A DNA stretch of 64,000 nucleotides, from assembly GCA_015061625.1 (NCBI GenBank), contig SUWG01000010.1, positions 1 through 64,000 of the forward strand, read 5' to 3'. A model generated the notes under the pieces. The model did no database searches, was not told the origin of the DNA, and saw nothing but the letters and a program-made list of their open reading frames with translations. Below, one piece after another: positions 8,312 to 17,519 of the stretch; position 1 is the stretch's first letter; each line of letters starts with the position of its first letter. Origin of the DNA: Lentisphaerota bacterium. GTDB taxonomy: Bacteria; Verrucomicrobiota; Lentisphaeria; Victivallales; Victivallaceae. Made by a program: the position numbers and the translations under genes.

Positions 8312-10813
8312 ATGAGTGATAAACCCCATCCCGGCGGATTTGAAAGATTCACCCCGCGGGCCAGACAGGCGTTGCTGTTGGCCAAACGGGAATCCATGCG
8401 TTTCAATCACGGTTACGTCGGCACGGAGCATCTTCTGCTCGGTCTGCTTGCGCTCGGTGAGGGCGTGGCAATGAGCGTATTGCAGGAGCGCGGATTGAAT
8501 CTGGAAGCGTTGCGTCTGGAAGTGGAAAAAAGTTGCGGGCAGGGGGAAGCGACCATGCTCGCCGGGGAACTGGCGATCACCAGCGGCTTGAGTAAAGTCT
8601 TTGAATTGGCTGCCAGCGAAGCGAGTTCCATGAATTACAACTTTATCGGCACGGAACATCTGTTGCTGGGGATTTTGCGCGAGGGGGCAAGTCAGGCTGC
8701 CAGAGTTATGCGCAATCTGGGCGTGGATGTCAATGATGTGCGTAAAGCGGTACTCAAAGCACTTGATCCGGATTATCTGCCGGAAAATTCCGGGGAGGAA
8801 TATTCTCCGGAAAATTCAGCATCAGGTACACCCGGAGCATCATCCGGCGGCAGTTATACTGCTTTGGAAGCATTCGGCCGCAATCTGACTGCTCTGGCCC
8901 TCAATGGTTCGCTTGATCCGGTGGTCGGCCGCAGTGAAGAGATCGAGAGAGTCATCCAGATACTCTGCCGCCGCACCAAAAACAATCCGGTGCTTATCGG
9001 TGAAGCCGGAGTGGGAAAAACGGCGATCATTGAAGGTCTTGCGCTGGCGATCGCCGCCAAAAAAGTTCCCGATCTGCTGGCGGATAAACTTATTTATTCC
9101 ATCGACCTGCCGCTGATGGTTGCCGGTACAAAGTACCGCGGTCAGTTTGAGGAGCGAATCAAAGGGGTCATCGACGAAGTCCGCAACTCCGGGAATGTCA
9201 TTTTATTCATCGACGAATTGCATACCATTGTCGGTGCCGGTGGTGCAGAAGGTGCGATGGATGCCGCCAACATCATCAAACCGGCACTTTCCCGTGGCGA
9301 ATTGCAATGCGTGGGAGCGACCACGCTGGATGAATACCGCAAAGGTATTGAGAAAGATGCCGCTCTGGAACGCCGTTTCCAGCCGGTGATCGTCAATCCG
9401 CCATCGGTGGAAGACTCCATAAAAATCCTGGATGGTTTGAAAGAAACTTACGAAAAGCACCATCATGTCCGCTATCTGCCGGGAGCATTGGAAAGTGCCG
9501 TGAAACTTTCCGACCGTTATATTTCCGGCCGTTTTCTGCCGGATAAAGCGATCGATGTGATGGATGAAGCCGGTTCCAGAGCGAGGATCAGTCAGGTGAT
9601 CCCTCCGCCGGATACGGAAAAGCTGGATGCCGAATTGGAGAACCTTTCTGAAAGCAAACTCAAAGCCGTGGCGGAGCAGAATTTTGAAGTTGCCGCCAAA
9701 TTGCGTGACGATGAGCGCAAAGTACGCCGGAAACTGGATGAATTGATGACCAGATGGCGTGAAGCCAAACGGGATACGGTCACGCCGGTATCGGCGGCAG
9801 ATATTGCCACGGTGGTTGCCAAACTTACCGGGGTGCCGGTTCAGCAGATCGAGGAGGGCGAAAGTGCCAAACTTCTGCGCATGGAAAGCGAATTGAAAAA
9901 GGTCGTGATCGGTCAGGATCAGGCTGTTTCGATGATTTCCAAAGCGTTGCGCCGTTCACGGGCAGAGTTGAAAAATCCGTTGCGGCCGATCGGCTCATTT
10001 ATTTTCCTCGGGCCGACCGGGGTAGGTAAAACTTTGCTGGCCAAAGCGTTGGCTGAATTTATGTTCGGTGATGCCGATTCTCTTATTCAGATCGATATGT
10101 CTGAATATATGGAAAAATTCAATGTTTCCCGTCTGGTCGGTTCTCCTCCGGGGTATGTCGGCCACGGCGACGGCGGGGAATTGACGGAAAAGGTGCGCCG
10201 CCGTCCGTACAGTGTGGTATTGTTTGATGAGATCGAAAAGGCTCATCCGGATGTAATAAATATGTTGTTGCAGATTTTGGAAGAAGGCCGTATCACCGAC
10301 ACCTTGGGGCGCAAGATCGACTTCCGCAATACCATAGTGATCATGACCAGCAATGTCGGAGCCGCCGAGATCGCCGGCACGGGAACTCTGGGGTTTGCTT
10401 CCGAACCATCTGCCGAATCGGTCAAGATGGAAGAAAAACTGCTCAACATCGCCAAAAAATATTTCAAACCGGAATTCATCAACCGTCTGGATGATGTGGT
10501 GGTGTTTCATCAGCTGGATAAGGATGCATTGATCAGGATCATTGATCTGGAATTGGATAAACTGCGGGCCAAATTAGCGGAAAGAGGTTTGACTCTCTTT
10601 GTCGCTTCCGCAGTTAAAAAATTCCTTTTGGAACGGGATTTTGAACCGGAGTACGGAGCCCGTCCGGTGCGCCGTGCGGTGGAACATTGGATCGAAGACC
10701 CCATGGCGGAAGAAATTTTGCGCGGTTCATTTTCCGGAGCGACCGGAGTCCGGGTGGAACTGGATAAAAAGAAAATATTGATCTTCCCGGAAAGTGACGG
10801 AGAGAAAAAATGA
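8312..10813 (+). CDS. clpC: ATP-dependent Clp protease ATP-binding subunit ClpC
   Basis: AAA+ unfoldase that feeds substrates to ClpP, 833 residues. Order: a duplicated Clp_N domain (about 12-150), AAA1 with Walker [10 protein letters not shown] (230-238) and Walker [10 protein letters not shown], a middle domain with a UVR-like stretch (about 450-480), AAA2 with Walker A GPTGVGKT (567-574), and LGF in GTLGFASEP as the likely ClpP-docking loop. The short middle domain makes it ClpC rather than ClpB. The ribosome site is GAGGAG at 8295-8300. It overlaps the next gene by 4 bases. Confidence 0.97.
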   Translation: MSDKPHPGGFERFTPRARQALLLAKRESMRFNHGYVGTEHLLLGLLALGEGVAMSVLQERGLNLEALRLEVEKSCGQGEATMLAGELAITSGLSKVFELAASEASSMNYNFIGTEHLLLGILREGASQAARVMRNLGVDVNDVRKAVLKALDPDYLPENSGEEYSPENSASGTPGASSGGSYTALEAFGRNLTALALNGSLDPVVGRSEEIERVIQILCRRTKNNPVLIGEAGVGKTAIIEGLALAIAAKKVPDLLADKLIYSIDLPLMVAGTKYRGQFEERIKGVIDEVRNSGNVILFIDELHTIVGAGGAEGAMDAANIIKPALSRGELQCVGATTLDEYRKGIEKDAALERRFQPVIVNPPSVEDSIKILDGLKETYEKHHHVRYLPGALESAVKLSDRYISGRFLPDKAIDVMDEAGSRARISQVIPPPDTEKLDAELENLSESKLKAVAEQNFEVAAKLRDDERKVRRKLDELMTRWREAKRDTVTPVSAADIATVVAKLTGVPVQQIEEGESAKLLRMESELKKVVIGQDQAVSMISKALRRSRAELKNPLRPIGSFIFLGPTGVGKTLLAKALAEFMFGDADSLIQIDMSEYMEKFNVSRLVGSPPGYVGHGDGGELTEKVRRRPYSVVLFDEIEKAHPDVINMLLQILEEGRITDTLGRKIDFRNTIVIMTSNVGAAEIAGTGTLGFASEPSAESVKMEEKLLNIAKKYFKPEFINRLDDVVVFHQLDKDALIRIIDLELDKLRAKLAERGLTLFVASAVKKFLLERDFEPEYGARPVRRAVEHWIEDPMAEEILRGSFSGATGVRVELDKKKILIFPESDGEKK

Positions 10814-11157
10814 TTTGTCCATTTTGCCATGAGGAAAGTTTTGCCAAAAAGAAAAATCTGACGGATGGGTGGAAGATCACCGGCACGATCGAAGTTTGTG
10901 CGCTTTGCGGAGCCGAATTGAAAAAAAGTGATCCCGGTGCGGAAAAAAAGGATGATTCCGGAGCATCCCGCAACCGTCTGGCAACTTTGCTGGGCGGGGA
11001 TTTTTCGGTAAAGGTGGAGTTGACCGGCACATTTGACCGCAAATTCTGCCGGAATTGTCAGCATTTTCTGGTGCATCCATTCAAAAGTGTCTGTGCTTTG
11101 ACGGATAAGGAAGCCGATCCGATGGGCGAGTGTCCGCAGTTTGCCGTTAAAGAGTGA
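10810..11157 (+). CDS. Small protein with two zinc-finger-like cysteine clusters, translationally coupled to clpC
   Basis: 115 residues. The N-terminal cluster is MICPFC...CALC and the C-terminal cluster is CRNC followed by two spaced cysteines (SVCAL, GECPQF); together they probably bind one or two zinc ions. The middle (about 38-60) is charged and likely flexible. Its ATG lies within the clpC stop (ATGA), so the two are coupled. In Firmicutes the zinc protein McsA accompanies clpC; this protein shares the paired-cysteine style but shows no UVR motif, so homology is only a possibility. Function unknown; no membrane segment. Confidence 0.75.
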   Translation: MICPFCHEESFAKKKNLTDGWKITGTIEVCALCGAELKKSDPGAEKKDDSGASRNRLATLLGGDFSVKVELTGTFDRKFCRNCQHFLVHPFKSVCALTDKEADPMGECPQFAVKE

Positions 11158-11202
11158 CGGCCAAAAAAGTGTGGGGTAAATGAAAAAATTTTCAGTGCTT
11201 TG

Positions 11203-11243
11203 CCGGGCATTGACTGTGCTGAAGCACAGACGGCGTTGTGCCG
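11203..11243. other. Structured intergenic sequence
   Basis: A perfect 7-bp hairpin (11214-11220 with 11223-11229) sits inside a weaker outer stem made by 11203-11209 and 11237-11243 (six pairs with one bulge). No U-run follows, so it is not a simple terminator; the real terminator lies about 30 bases further on. Possibly a 3'-UTR structure of the clpC transcript. Confidence 0.35.
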
Positions 11244-11271
11244 GTTCGGTAATTGAATGAAATAAAAAAAG

Positions 11272-11314
11272 CGGGGCAGACAGATCAGGTACGATCCGTT
11301 TGCCCCGTTTTTTT
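11272..11314. terminator. Bidirectional intrinsic terminator
   Basis: GC-rich stem CGGGGCA (11272-11278) with TGCCCCG (11301-11307), extended inward with one mismatch to a 6-base loop. A run of As on the left (11264-11270) and of Ts on the right (11308-11314) lets it work for both the clpC operon (plus) and the lipoprotein gene (minus), which converge here. Confidence 0.9.
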
Positions 11315-11323
11315 GTTCCGGTG

Positions 11324-11800
11324 TCAGTAGCCGAGTTGGCGGTTGACTTCCGAAGTTCTCTTGTAAAGCAGATATTCAAAGGAGCGGCGTTTGCCGGTCG
11401 CCGGATTGCTGGTCAGCGGCTGTTGGCGGCCGAAGCGGGCCTCTTCTGCCGGATGCCGCTGCCGGTCGGCAGCGGTCGGCGCACCGAACTCATGTTCATC
11501 GGGCGTGTATACCCCGGTGCGGATGGTTTCCACTCCGGTAAGCAGCAGGATATCTCCGCCATATTCTCCGGCGCGCTCCAGTACGGCTTCTTCCACATCG
11601 TAAGGGTGGATACTCATCCGGGAAGTTACGGAAAAACGGCCGATCAAAGTGTAGTTATCCAAATCGACATCTGCCGCAGATTCAGTATATTGCACATGAT
11701 CCTGCGCCGTGAATTTTCTGCCCGTGTAGTCGATGTCGATACAACCGGAAAATGTCAGCGCAAGCAACATCAGTATCACCGGCAACAGCACTCTTTTCAT
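11324..11800 (-). CDS. Putative lipoprotein, unknown function
   Basis: 158 residues. The N-terminus MKRVLLPVILMLLALTFSGC is a lipoprotein signal peptide with lipobox FSGC, so the mature protein would start at Cys20 and be lipid-anchored. The mature part is small and polar: YTLIGRFSVTSRMSIHPYDVEE followed by AGEYGGDILLLTG, reminiscent of small outer-membrane lipoproteins that handle heavy-metal or envelope stress, but I do not recognise the family. It is a single-gene unit with its own promoter and a terminator shared with the clpC operon. The ribosome site is AAGGAG. Confidence 0.8.
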   Translation of the reverse strand: MKRVLLPVILMLLALTFSGCIDIDYTGRKFTAQDHVQYTESAADVDLDNYTLIGRFSVTSRMSIHPYDVEEAVLERAGEYGGDILLLTGVETIRTGVYTPDEHEFGAPTAADRQRHPAEEARFGRQQPLTSNPATGKRRSFEYLLYKRTSEVNRQLGY

Positions 11801-11847
11801 ATACGCTCCTTCAAGATATTAAAATTACAGATTTCAATCATACGGAT

Positions 11848-11877
11848 AATATATCACCGAAATCAACCGGATTCCAA
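11848..11877 (-). promoter_or_regulatory. Predicted promoter of the lipoprotein gene
   Basis: On the minus strand TTGGAA (11877-11872), an 18-base spacer and TATATT (11853-11848), with TG one base before the -10 (an extended -10). It lies 47 bases before the start codon. Confidence 0.6.
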
Positions 11878-11927
11878 CTTTTTTTTGAATAACTCCGCTT
11901 TTTCTCACAGAAAAGTGATAAAAAAGT

Positions 11928-11956
11928 TTGTAAAAAAGTCAGTGTTGAAGTATATT
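11928..11956 (+). promoter_or_regulatory. Predicted promoter of the tig-clpP-clpX operon
   Basis: TTGTAA (11928-11933), 17-base spacer, TATATT (11951-11956), 78 bases before the tig start codon. It is divergent from the lipoprotein promoter. Confidence 0.8.
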
Positions 11957-12034
11957 ATGGAATGACAGTGTAGACTGGAAGCAAAATATTTTTTTATTAA
12001 CATAATCAATCTTACATGAAAGGTGTGTCTGAAA

Positions 12035-13342
12035 ATGGCAAAGAAGTTGAGCGATTCCATCGTGCTTGAGGTCAAAGACAGCGGTGTTTGTACCAAAGAA
12101 TTTGCGGTCAAAATCGAGGCCGGAGTGGCCAAAAGCGAACAGAACAAAGTGGTTTCCTACATCGCCGGAGTGGCGAGCATCCCCGGTTTCCGTCCCGGTA
12201 AAGCCCCCCTCGGTATGGTCAGCAAAAAATATGAAGCGGAAATCAATGAAGAGTTGCGCAACCGTTTCGTCGGTGCCGCCGTGGAGAAGATCGAAGAAGA
12301 CAAATCTCTGGATCTCTTGAGCTTGCGTTTCAAAGAATTCGGCAATATCAAAGCCGGTGAAGAATTCTCCTTTACCATGGAAGGCGTGACCGCTCCGGCT
12401 ATCGATCTGGGCGATTACAAAAATCTCAAAGTCGATGTGCCGATGGATGCCGTCGAGGAAAAAGCCATCGATGAGCGTCTGGATATGTACCGCGCCATGT
12501 ATGGCACTTACGCCGATGCCGAGGGTGCTGCTGTCGCCGAAGATATGCTCAAAGTCGATTACAAAGGCGATTTTGAACTGCCCGAAGATGCCTCCGCTTC
12601 ACTGAAACGTCAGATCGAAGCGACCGATGCTTTCATGTGGCTCAACGAGCCGGAAAACATCCCCGGCTGTATCAAGGCTCTGACCGGTGCGGAAGTCGGC
12701 AAAGAGTATGCTTTCACCGCTGAATATCCGGCCGACTACCGTGAAGCCGCTCTGGCGGGCAAAAGTGTCAATTACACGGTCAAGGTTTCCGCCATCCAGC
12801 GCCGTAAAAAATTGACCGATGCCGAATTGATCGAGCGCACCGGCAGCAAAGATATCGATGCTCTGCGTGAAAACATCCGCAAAGGTCTGGAACTTGACGC
12901 CAAAAATCAGCAGCGTCGCAACGCTTCTGAAGCCGTTTTCGCCAAACTTGACGAGCAGGCCGGTGCTTTCGATCTGCCCGAAGCCCTGATCGAAAACGAA
13001 GTTCAGAAACTGCTCCAGCAGAAAGCCCGTGAAATTGTCAAGAGCGACGAGGATGCCGAGAAATTCAAAGCCGAATTGGCCGATCACCGTGCCGCGGTGG
13101 AAGAGGAAGCCAAAAAGATGGTTCGCCGTTCTTTGATTCTGCGTCAGGTCGCCAAACTTGAGGAAATCTCTCTGGATGACAAAGAACTTGACGATCAGTT
13201 GACCATGATGAGCCGTTACTATGGCTGCAAACCGCGCGAACTGCGTGAGATGCTGGAAAAATCCGGTTCCATCGATGAGTTGCGCATGGATATCATCAAC
13301 GGCAAAGCCCTTGAGAAACTTACCCAGGCGGCGATCGACTGA
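12035..13342 (+). CDS. tig: Trigger factor (ribosome-associated chaperone)
   Basis: Binds ribosomal protein L23 at the exit tunnel and shields nascent chains. 435 residues, close to the usual 430-450. The ribosome-binding signature GFRPGKAP is at residues 51-58, the FKBP-like prolyl isomerase domain spans about 150-245 and is divergent, and the helical C-terminal arms (about 260-430) are rich in Glu and Lys. An upstream GTG at 12023 is in frame, but ATG 12035 has AAAGGTG 9 bases before it. First gene of a tig-clpP-clpX operon, the same order as in E. coli. Confidence 0.95.
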   Translation: MAKKLSDSIVLEVKDSGVCTKEFAVKIEAGVAKSEQNKVVSYIAGVASIPGFRPGKAPLGMVSKKYEAEINEELRNRFVGAAVEKIEEDKSLDLLSLRFKEFGNIKAGEEFSFTMEGVTAPAIDLGDYKNLKVDVPMDAVEEKAIDERLDMYRAMYGTYADAEGAAVAEDMLKVDYKGDFELPEDASASLKRQIEATDAFMWLNEPENIPGCIKALTGAEVGKEYAFTAEYPADYREAALAGKSVNYTVKVSAIQRRKKLTDAELIERTGSKDIDALRENIRKGLELDAKNQQRRNASEAVFAKLDEQAGAFDLPEALIENEVQKLLQQKAREIVKSDEDAEKFKAELADHRAAVEEEAKKMVRRSLILRQVAKLEEISLDDKELDDQLTMMSRYYGCKPRELREMLEKSGSIDELRMDIINGKALEKLTQAAID

Positions 13343-13395
13343 TTTGGTCCGGGGATCGTGAACAGGTGGTTTGCGGGGGAGAAAAGGAAGATATA

Positions 13396-14004
13396 ATGAA
13401 AAAGACCAATTCTTATCTGGTTCCGACCGTGGTCGAGCAGACCGGTCAGGGAGAGCGGGCATTTGACATTTACAGCCGTTTGCTTAAAGACCGGATCATT
13501 TTGCTCGGCACTCCGATCGATGATCAGGTTGCCGGTTTGATCGTGGCCCAGTTGCTCTTTTTGCAAGCCGAAGATCCCAAAAAGGATATTGAATTGTATA
13601 TCAACAGTCCCGGTGGATCGGTTACCGCCGGACTGGCGATCTACGATACCATGCAGCTTATTTCATGCGATGTGCGCACTTACTGTATCGGTCAGTGCGC
13701 CAGCATGGGGGCTGTGTTGCTGGCCGCCGGAGCTCCGGGAAAACGTTTTGCGCTGCCCAACAGCCGGATCATGATCCATCAGCCGTGGGGCGGAGCCGAG
13801 GGTACGGCGGCGGATATTGATATTCAGGCCAAAGAGATCCTCCGCCTGAAAGAGATGCTCAATAAGATTCTTGCGGGTCATTCCGGTCAGCCGTTGAAAA
13901 AACTTTACAAGGATACCGAGCGTGACTTCTTTATGAGTGCGCAGGAGGCCTGCGACTATCATTTGATCGACAAAGTGTTGCTTCCCAAGAAAAAGAGCAA
14001 GTAA
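13396..14004 (+). CDS. clpP: ATP-dependent Clp protease proteolytic subunit
   Basis: Serine peptidase that forms the double-heptamer chamber served by ClpX and ClpC. 202 residues. Catalytic serine in [14 protein letters not shown], catalytic histidine in MIHQPWGG, and the aspartate in the segment [17 protein letters not shown]. Start ATG 13396 follows AAGGAAG; an upstream GTG-type start at 13366 would add 10 residues with no family support. The N-terminus LVPTVVEQ is close to the mature N-terminus of other ClpPs. It abuts clpX without a gap. Confidence 0.97.
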   Translation: MKKTNSYLVPTVVEQTGQGERAFDIYSRLLKDRIILLGTPIDDQVAGLIVAQLLFLQAEDPKKDIELYINSPGGSVTAGLAIYDTMQLISCDVRTYCIGQCASMGAVLLAAGAPGKRFALPNSRIMIHQPWGGAEGTAADIDIQAKEILRLKEMLNKILAGHSGQPLKKLYKDTERDFFMSAQEACDYHLIDKVLLPKKKSK

Positions 14005-15309
14005 ATGGCAAAATCCAAAGACAAACAGTGTTGCGCCTTTTGCGGCAGTGAAGCCGGAGAGCGTAAAGGTGTTTTTTTCATCCCCAGTATGTATGAGGGA
14101 TTGTGCATCTGTTCGGAGTGTGTGACCAAAGGTTACGAGATCATCAGCGATGTCCGGGATGAGCGTGCCGGTAAAAAAGAGAGTAAAACTTCTCCGATCA
14201 AAGATTTGCACGTTCCTTCCCCCAGGGATATCAAAGCGGAACTTGACCGTTTTGTCATCGGTCAGGAACAGGCAAAAAAAGTGTTGTCCGTGGCAGTTTA
14301 CAACCACTATTCCCGGTTGAAAGCCAGATTTGACGGTCACGATGCCGCTCTGCCTGAAGATCTTGCCGATGTCGAACTGGACAAAAGCAATGTCCTGTTG
14401 CTGGGCCCCACCGGTTGCGGCAAAACTCTTCTGGCGCAAACGCTGGCCAAAATGCTCGATGTTCCTTTTGCCATTACTGATGCCACGACCCTGACCGAAG
14501 CCGGTTATGTCGGCGAGGATGTGGAAAATATCCTGTTGCGCCTCTATCAGGCATCGGGCAACGATATTGAAAAGACCCAGATCGGTATTATTTATATCGA
14601 TGAATTGGATAAAATTTCCCGCAAAGGTGAGAATGCTTCCATCACCCGTGATGTTTCCGGTGAAGGTGTGCAGCAGGCTCTGCTCAAGATACTTGAGGGA
14701 ACTGTTGCCAATGTGCCGCCGCAGGGCGGGCGCAAACACCCCAATCAGGAGTTTTTGCACATAGATACAACCAATATCCTCTTTATTTGCGGCGGGGCAT
14801 TTGTCGGTTTGGATAAGGTGGTCAAACGCCGCCGCGGCCGCCGGGTGCTTGGCTTCGGAGATAACGCTCCGCAGAAAAACCTGCCGGAAGTTGAGGAAAA
14901 TGAAAATATCGGCAAACTTTTTGCTGAATGTGAACCGGAAGATCTGGTTCACTTCGGTTTGATCCCGGAACTTATCGGCCGTCTGCCGGTATTGACTGCG
15001 CTTGAGCCGCTGGATAAGGCGGCATTGGTGCGGGTGTTGCAAGAGCCGAAAAATGCTCTGGTCAAGCAGTATCGCCGATTGATGGCGATGCAGGGTGTGG
15101 ATCTGCAATTTACTGCCGATGCGCTTGAGGAACTTGCCGACCGCACAGTTAAGCGGGGAACCGGTGCGCGCGGATTGCGTGCGCTGATGGAAAAACTGAT
15201 GCTGGATGTGATGTTTGCCGCTCCCGGATGCAAGGGCAAAAAACAACGCTGTATAATTTCTGCCGAGGTCGTGCGTGGAGAAGCCGAGCCTGAACTTAAA
15301 CGTGCCTGA
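14005..15309 (+). CDS. clpX: ATP-dependent Clp protease ATP-binding subunit ClpX
   Basis: AAA+ unfoldase partner of ClpP, 434 residues. N-terminal C4 zinc domain (Cys10, Cys13, Cys36, Cys39), Walker A GPTGCGKT (134-141), Walker [11 protein letters not shown], and the sequence VLGFG as the ClpP-binding IGF-type loop. The tail of the pore and sensor region ([13 protein letters not shown]) is standard. Its ATG directly follows the clpP stop codon. The last 35 bases overlap the start of a protein kinase gene in another frame. Confidence 0.97.
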   Translation: MAKSKDKQCCAFCGSEAGERKGVFFIPSMYEGLCICSECVTKGYEIISDVRDERAGKKESKTSPIKDLHVPSPRDIKAELDRFVIGQEQAKKVLSVAVYNHYSRLKARFDGHDAALPEDLADVELDKSNVLLLGPTGCGKTLLAQTLAKMLDVPFAITDATTLTEAGYVGEDVENILLRLYQASGNDIEKTQIGIIYIDELDKISRKGENASITRDVSGEGVQQALLKILEGTVANVPPQGGRKHPNQEFLHIDTTNILFICGGAFVGLDKVVKRRRGRRVLGFGDNAPQKNLPEVEENENIGKLFAECEPEDLVHFGLIPELIGRLPVLTALEPLDKAALVRVLQEPKNALVKQYRRLMAMQGVDLQFTADALEELADRTVKRGTGARGLRALMEKLMLDVMFAAPGCKGKKQRCIISAEVVRGEAEPELKRA

Positions 15310-16360
15310 TCCTGATGCCGAAGCAACGATCATCCTTGAGGATGAGCAGCGGGAAACAGAAACTGAAGATCTCATATCCACTTTGCCGCTGAAACCCCAG
15401 GATCGTTATAAATTCATCCGCAGTATCGGATTCGGCGGCATGAAAGGTGTGCTTTTGGTGCATGACCGGGATACCGGGCGCGATGTGGCAATGGCGATCA
15501 TGCCGGATTTCCGGGATCGTCCGCGTCATGATTTGAATCGTTTTGTCCGGGAGGCAAAAATCACTGCCAAACTGGAACATCCCAACATCGTGCCGGTATA
15601 TGATATCGGTATAGATGCATCGGGGTCACCGTTTTTTACCATGAAGTATCTGCGTGGTTCGACGTTGGCAGTGGTGCTTAAACGTCTGCGTTCCGGGGAT
15701 GAGGAAACCATGGAAAAATTTCCGCAGAGCCGTTTGCTTCAACTTTTTATCCGGGTATGCAATGCGGTGGCTTTTGCTCATTCAATGGATATTTGTCACT
15801 ACGATTTGAAACCGGGCAATATCCACTGTGGGGACTTCGGTGAAGTTCAGGTCATTGACTGGGGCCTGGCGGGTGATATTTCCACCGGCACTGCCGGACA
15901 GATCAAGGGTACTCCCGGCTATATGGCTCCGGAATTGATCAGCGGCACTGCATCACCGGGTAAAGCGGCTGATATCTATGCTCTGGGCGGTATTCTGTAT
16001 GCTATACTGACACTGGATTCTCCTTTGGCGGGGCTGCCCCAGCCGGAAATTTTGCGGCGGACAGTTTCCGGGCGGATCCCGGTGCCGACGATTTCCGGCA
16101 GTCAGTTGCCGACCGGTCTGGAAGCGATCTGTATGAAAGCGATGGCATTGGATCCTGCCGACCGTTATCAGAATCCGATGGAGTTGCGCAAGGATGTCAA
16201 TGCGGTCTTATCCGGTTATGCCGCCACGGCGGAAAAGGCTTCTGCCGGACGGAATTTTTTTCTTTTTTTGCGACGCAATATTTATCTGGTCATTATCGTT
16301 ATATTATTGGTGATATCCGGAGTGTCGGCCTATGTGGCGTGGTATTTATACCGCAATTAG
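15275..16360 (+). CDS. Membrane-anchored Hanks-type kinase with WNK-like lysine placement
   Basis: 361 residues: an acidic N-tail (1-45), a kinase domain (about 45-310) and one C-terminal membrane segment (about 333-355) with almost nothing beyond it. Present: glycine-rich GFGG (52-55), alpha-C Glu93, the catalytic loop HYDLKPGN (Asp177, Lys179, Asn182), DWG (195-197), and APE (218-220). The usual VAIK lysine is Ala74 (VAMA), while the third glycine of the loop is Lys57, the place where WNK kinases carry their catalytic lysine. GTG 15275 (GAGG upstream) is the likely start; GTG 15302 is possible. Substrate unknown; the gene overlaps clpX by 35 bases. Confidence 0.88.
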   Translation: MEKPSLNLNVPDPDAEATIILEDEQRETETEDLISTLPLKPQDRYKFIRSIGFGGMKGVLLVHDRDTGRDVAMAIMPDFRDRPRHDLNRFVREAKITAKLEHPNIVPVYDIGIDASGSPFFTMKYLRGSTLAVVLKRLRSGDEETMEKFPQSRLLQLFIRVCNAVAFAHSMDICHYDLKPGNIHCGDFGEVQVIDWGLAGDISTGTAGQIKGTPGYMAPELISGTASPGKAADIYALGGILYAILTLDSPLAGLPQPEILRRTVSGRIPVPTISGSQLPTGLEAICMKAMALDPADRYQNPMELRKDVNAVLSGYAATAEKASAGRNFFLFLRRNIYLVIIVILLVISGVSAYVAWYLYRN

Positions 16361-16373
16361 TTACAGGTAAAAT

Positions 16374-17516
16374 ATGGAAAAAGTGGTAGTTCTCGGTGCC
16401 AGCGGTTCGATCGGTCGCAGTGCGGCAGATGTTCTGGCGGCCAACAAAGATCGCTATACTGTTCATACGCTGGCGGCGAAAGAGAATCTGACTGAATTGT
16501 GCCGTCAAACAGATTTGCTTGCTCCTGAAAATGTGATCACCGCTTCAGAAAAGAGATTTCCGGAGTTGCAATCATTGCTTGCCGGTAAAACCGCAGTGAA
16601 ATGCGGTATGGAAGCGATGATCGAAGCGGTTCAACAGCCGGATGTCGATACGGTTCTGTGTGCGATCGTCGGCACGGCGGGGATAATGCCGGTGCTGGCG
16701 GCATTGAAAGCCGGTAAAAAAGTGGCGTTGGCAAGTAAGGAAGTGCTGGTTCTGGCCGGTGAATTGGTGATGCGGGCCGCTGCAGAATCCGGCAGTATCG
16801 TGCCGGTTGACAGTGAACACTCCGGAGTATTCCAATGTCTTGCCGGCCGCAGAGGTGATGAGATCAAAAAGGTGTGGCTGACTGCTTCCGGCGGGCCTTT
16901 CCGCACTTGGGAAGCGGAAAAGATCAACAATGCCTCTTTATCCGAAGCTTTGGCCCATCCGACCTGGAATATGGGGCGCAAGGTTACGATCGATTCGGCA
17001 TCAATGATGAATAAGGCACTGGAATTGATCGAAGCCAAACATCTTTTTGCTTTGAATGCCGATCAGTTGGATGTGGTGATAAATCCGCAATCGGTAGTTC
17101 ATGCGCTGGCGGAGTTGAGTGATGGTTCCATGATCGCCCAGATGTCGGTGCCGGATATGCGTATGGCGATCGCTTATGGTTTGAGTTATCCGGAAAGGTT
17201 GGAAAAACCGGGGAGTCATCTTGATCTGGCAAAATTATCCGAGTTGAAATTTTATGCTCCGGATAAGAAAAAATTTCCGTCATTGGAGTTCGCTGATGCG
17301 GCATTGCGTGCCGGCGGCACGCTCCCGGCGGTGATGAATGCCGCCAATGAGGTCGCCGTGGAGCGTTTCTGCAATGGTGAAATTCCTTTCGGCGGTATCT
17401 GGAAGATCGTGGGCCGGGTGATGGAAAACAGCGTGGTTGAGCCGCAGAAATCTTTGGAACAGGTTTTACAGGCCGATGCGGAAGCCCGGCGCAAAGCATG
17501 GGAAGTCAAAGGATAA
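16374..17516 (+). CDS. dxr: 1-deoxy-D-xylulose 5-phosphate reductoisomerase
   Basis: NADPH-dependent second step of the MEP isoprenoid pathway, making 2-C-methyl-D-erythritol 4-phosphate. 380 residues (family about 390). Motifs: NADPH-binding VLGASGSIGRS (6-16), ASKEVLVLAGE, the metal and substrate segment VPVDSEHSGVFQCL, TASGGPFR, TWNMGRKVTIDSASMMNK and NPQSVVHALAE. It starts 13 bases after the kinase gene and is followed within 3 bases by a GT-C protein, so it lies in the middle of the clpX operon. Confidence 0.97.
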   Translation: MEKVVVLGASGSIGRSAADVLAANKDRYTVHTLAAKENLTELCRQTDLLAPENVITASEKRFPELQSLLAGKTAVKCGMEAMIEAVQQPDVDTVLCAIVGTAGIMPVLAALKAGKKVALASKEVLVLAGELVMRAAAESGSIVPVDSEHSGVFQCLAGRRGDEIKKVWLTASGGPFRTWEAEKINNASLSEALAHPTWNMGRKVTIDSASMMNKALELIEAKHLFALNADQLDVVINPQSVVHALAELSDGSMIAQMSVPDMRMAIAYGLSYPERLEKPGSHLDLAKLSELKFYAPDKKKFPSLEFADAALRAGGTLPAVMNAANEVAVERFCNGEIPFGGIWKIVGRVMENSVVEPQKSLEQVLQADAEARRKAWEVKG

Positions 17517-17519
17517 ATC

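Noticed and set aside
13663-15381. 572-codon open frame on the minus strand opposite clpP and clpX
   Set aside because: It lies wholly antisense to two conserved genes, gives a low-complexity Phe/His/Gln-rich product, and has no ribosome site; it arises from codon bias.
15275-16360. Simple pseudokinase call
   Set aside because: All other catalytic motifs are kept and a lysine sits in the WNK position, so an inactive kinase is not the best reading.
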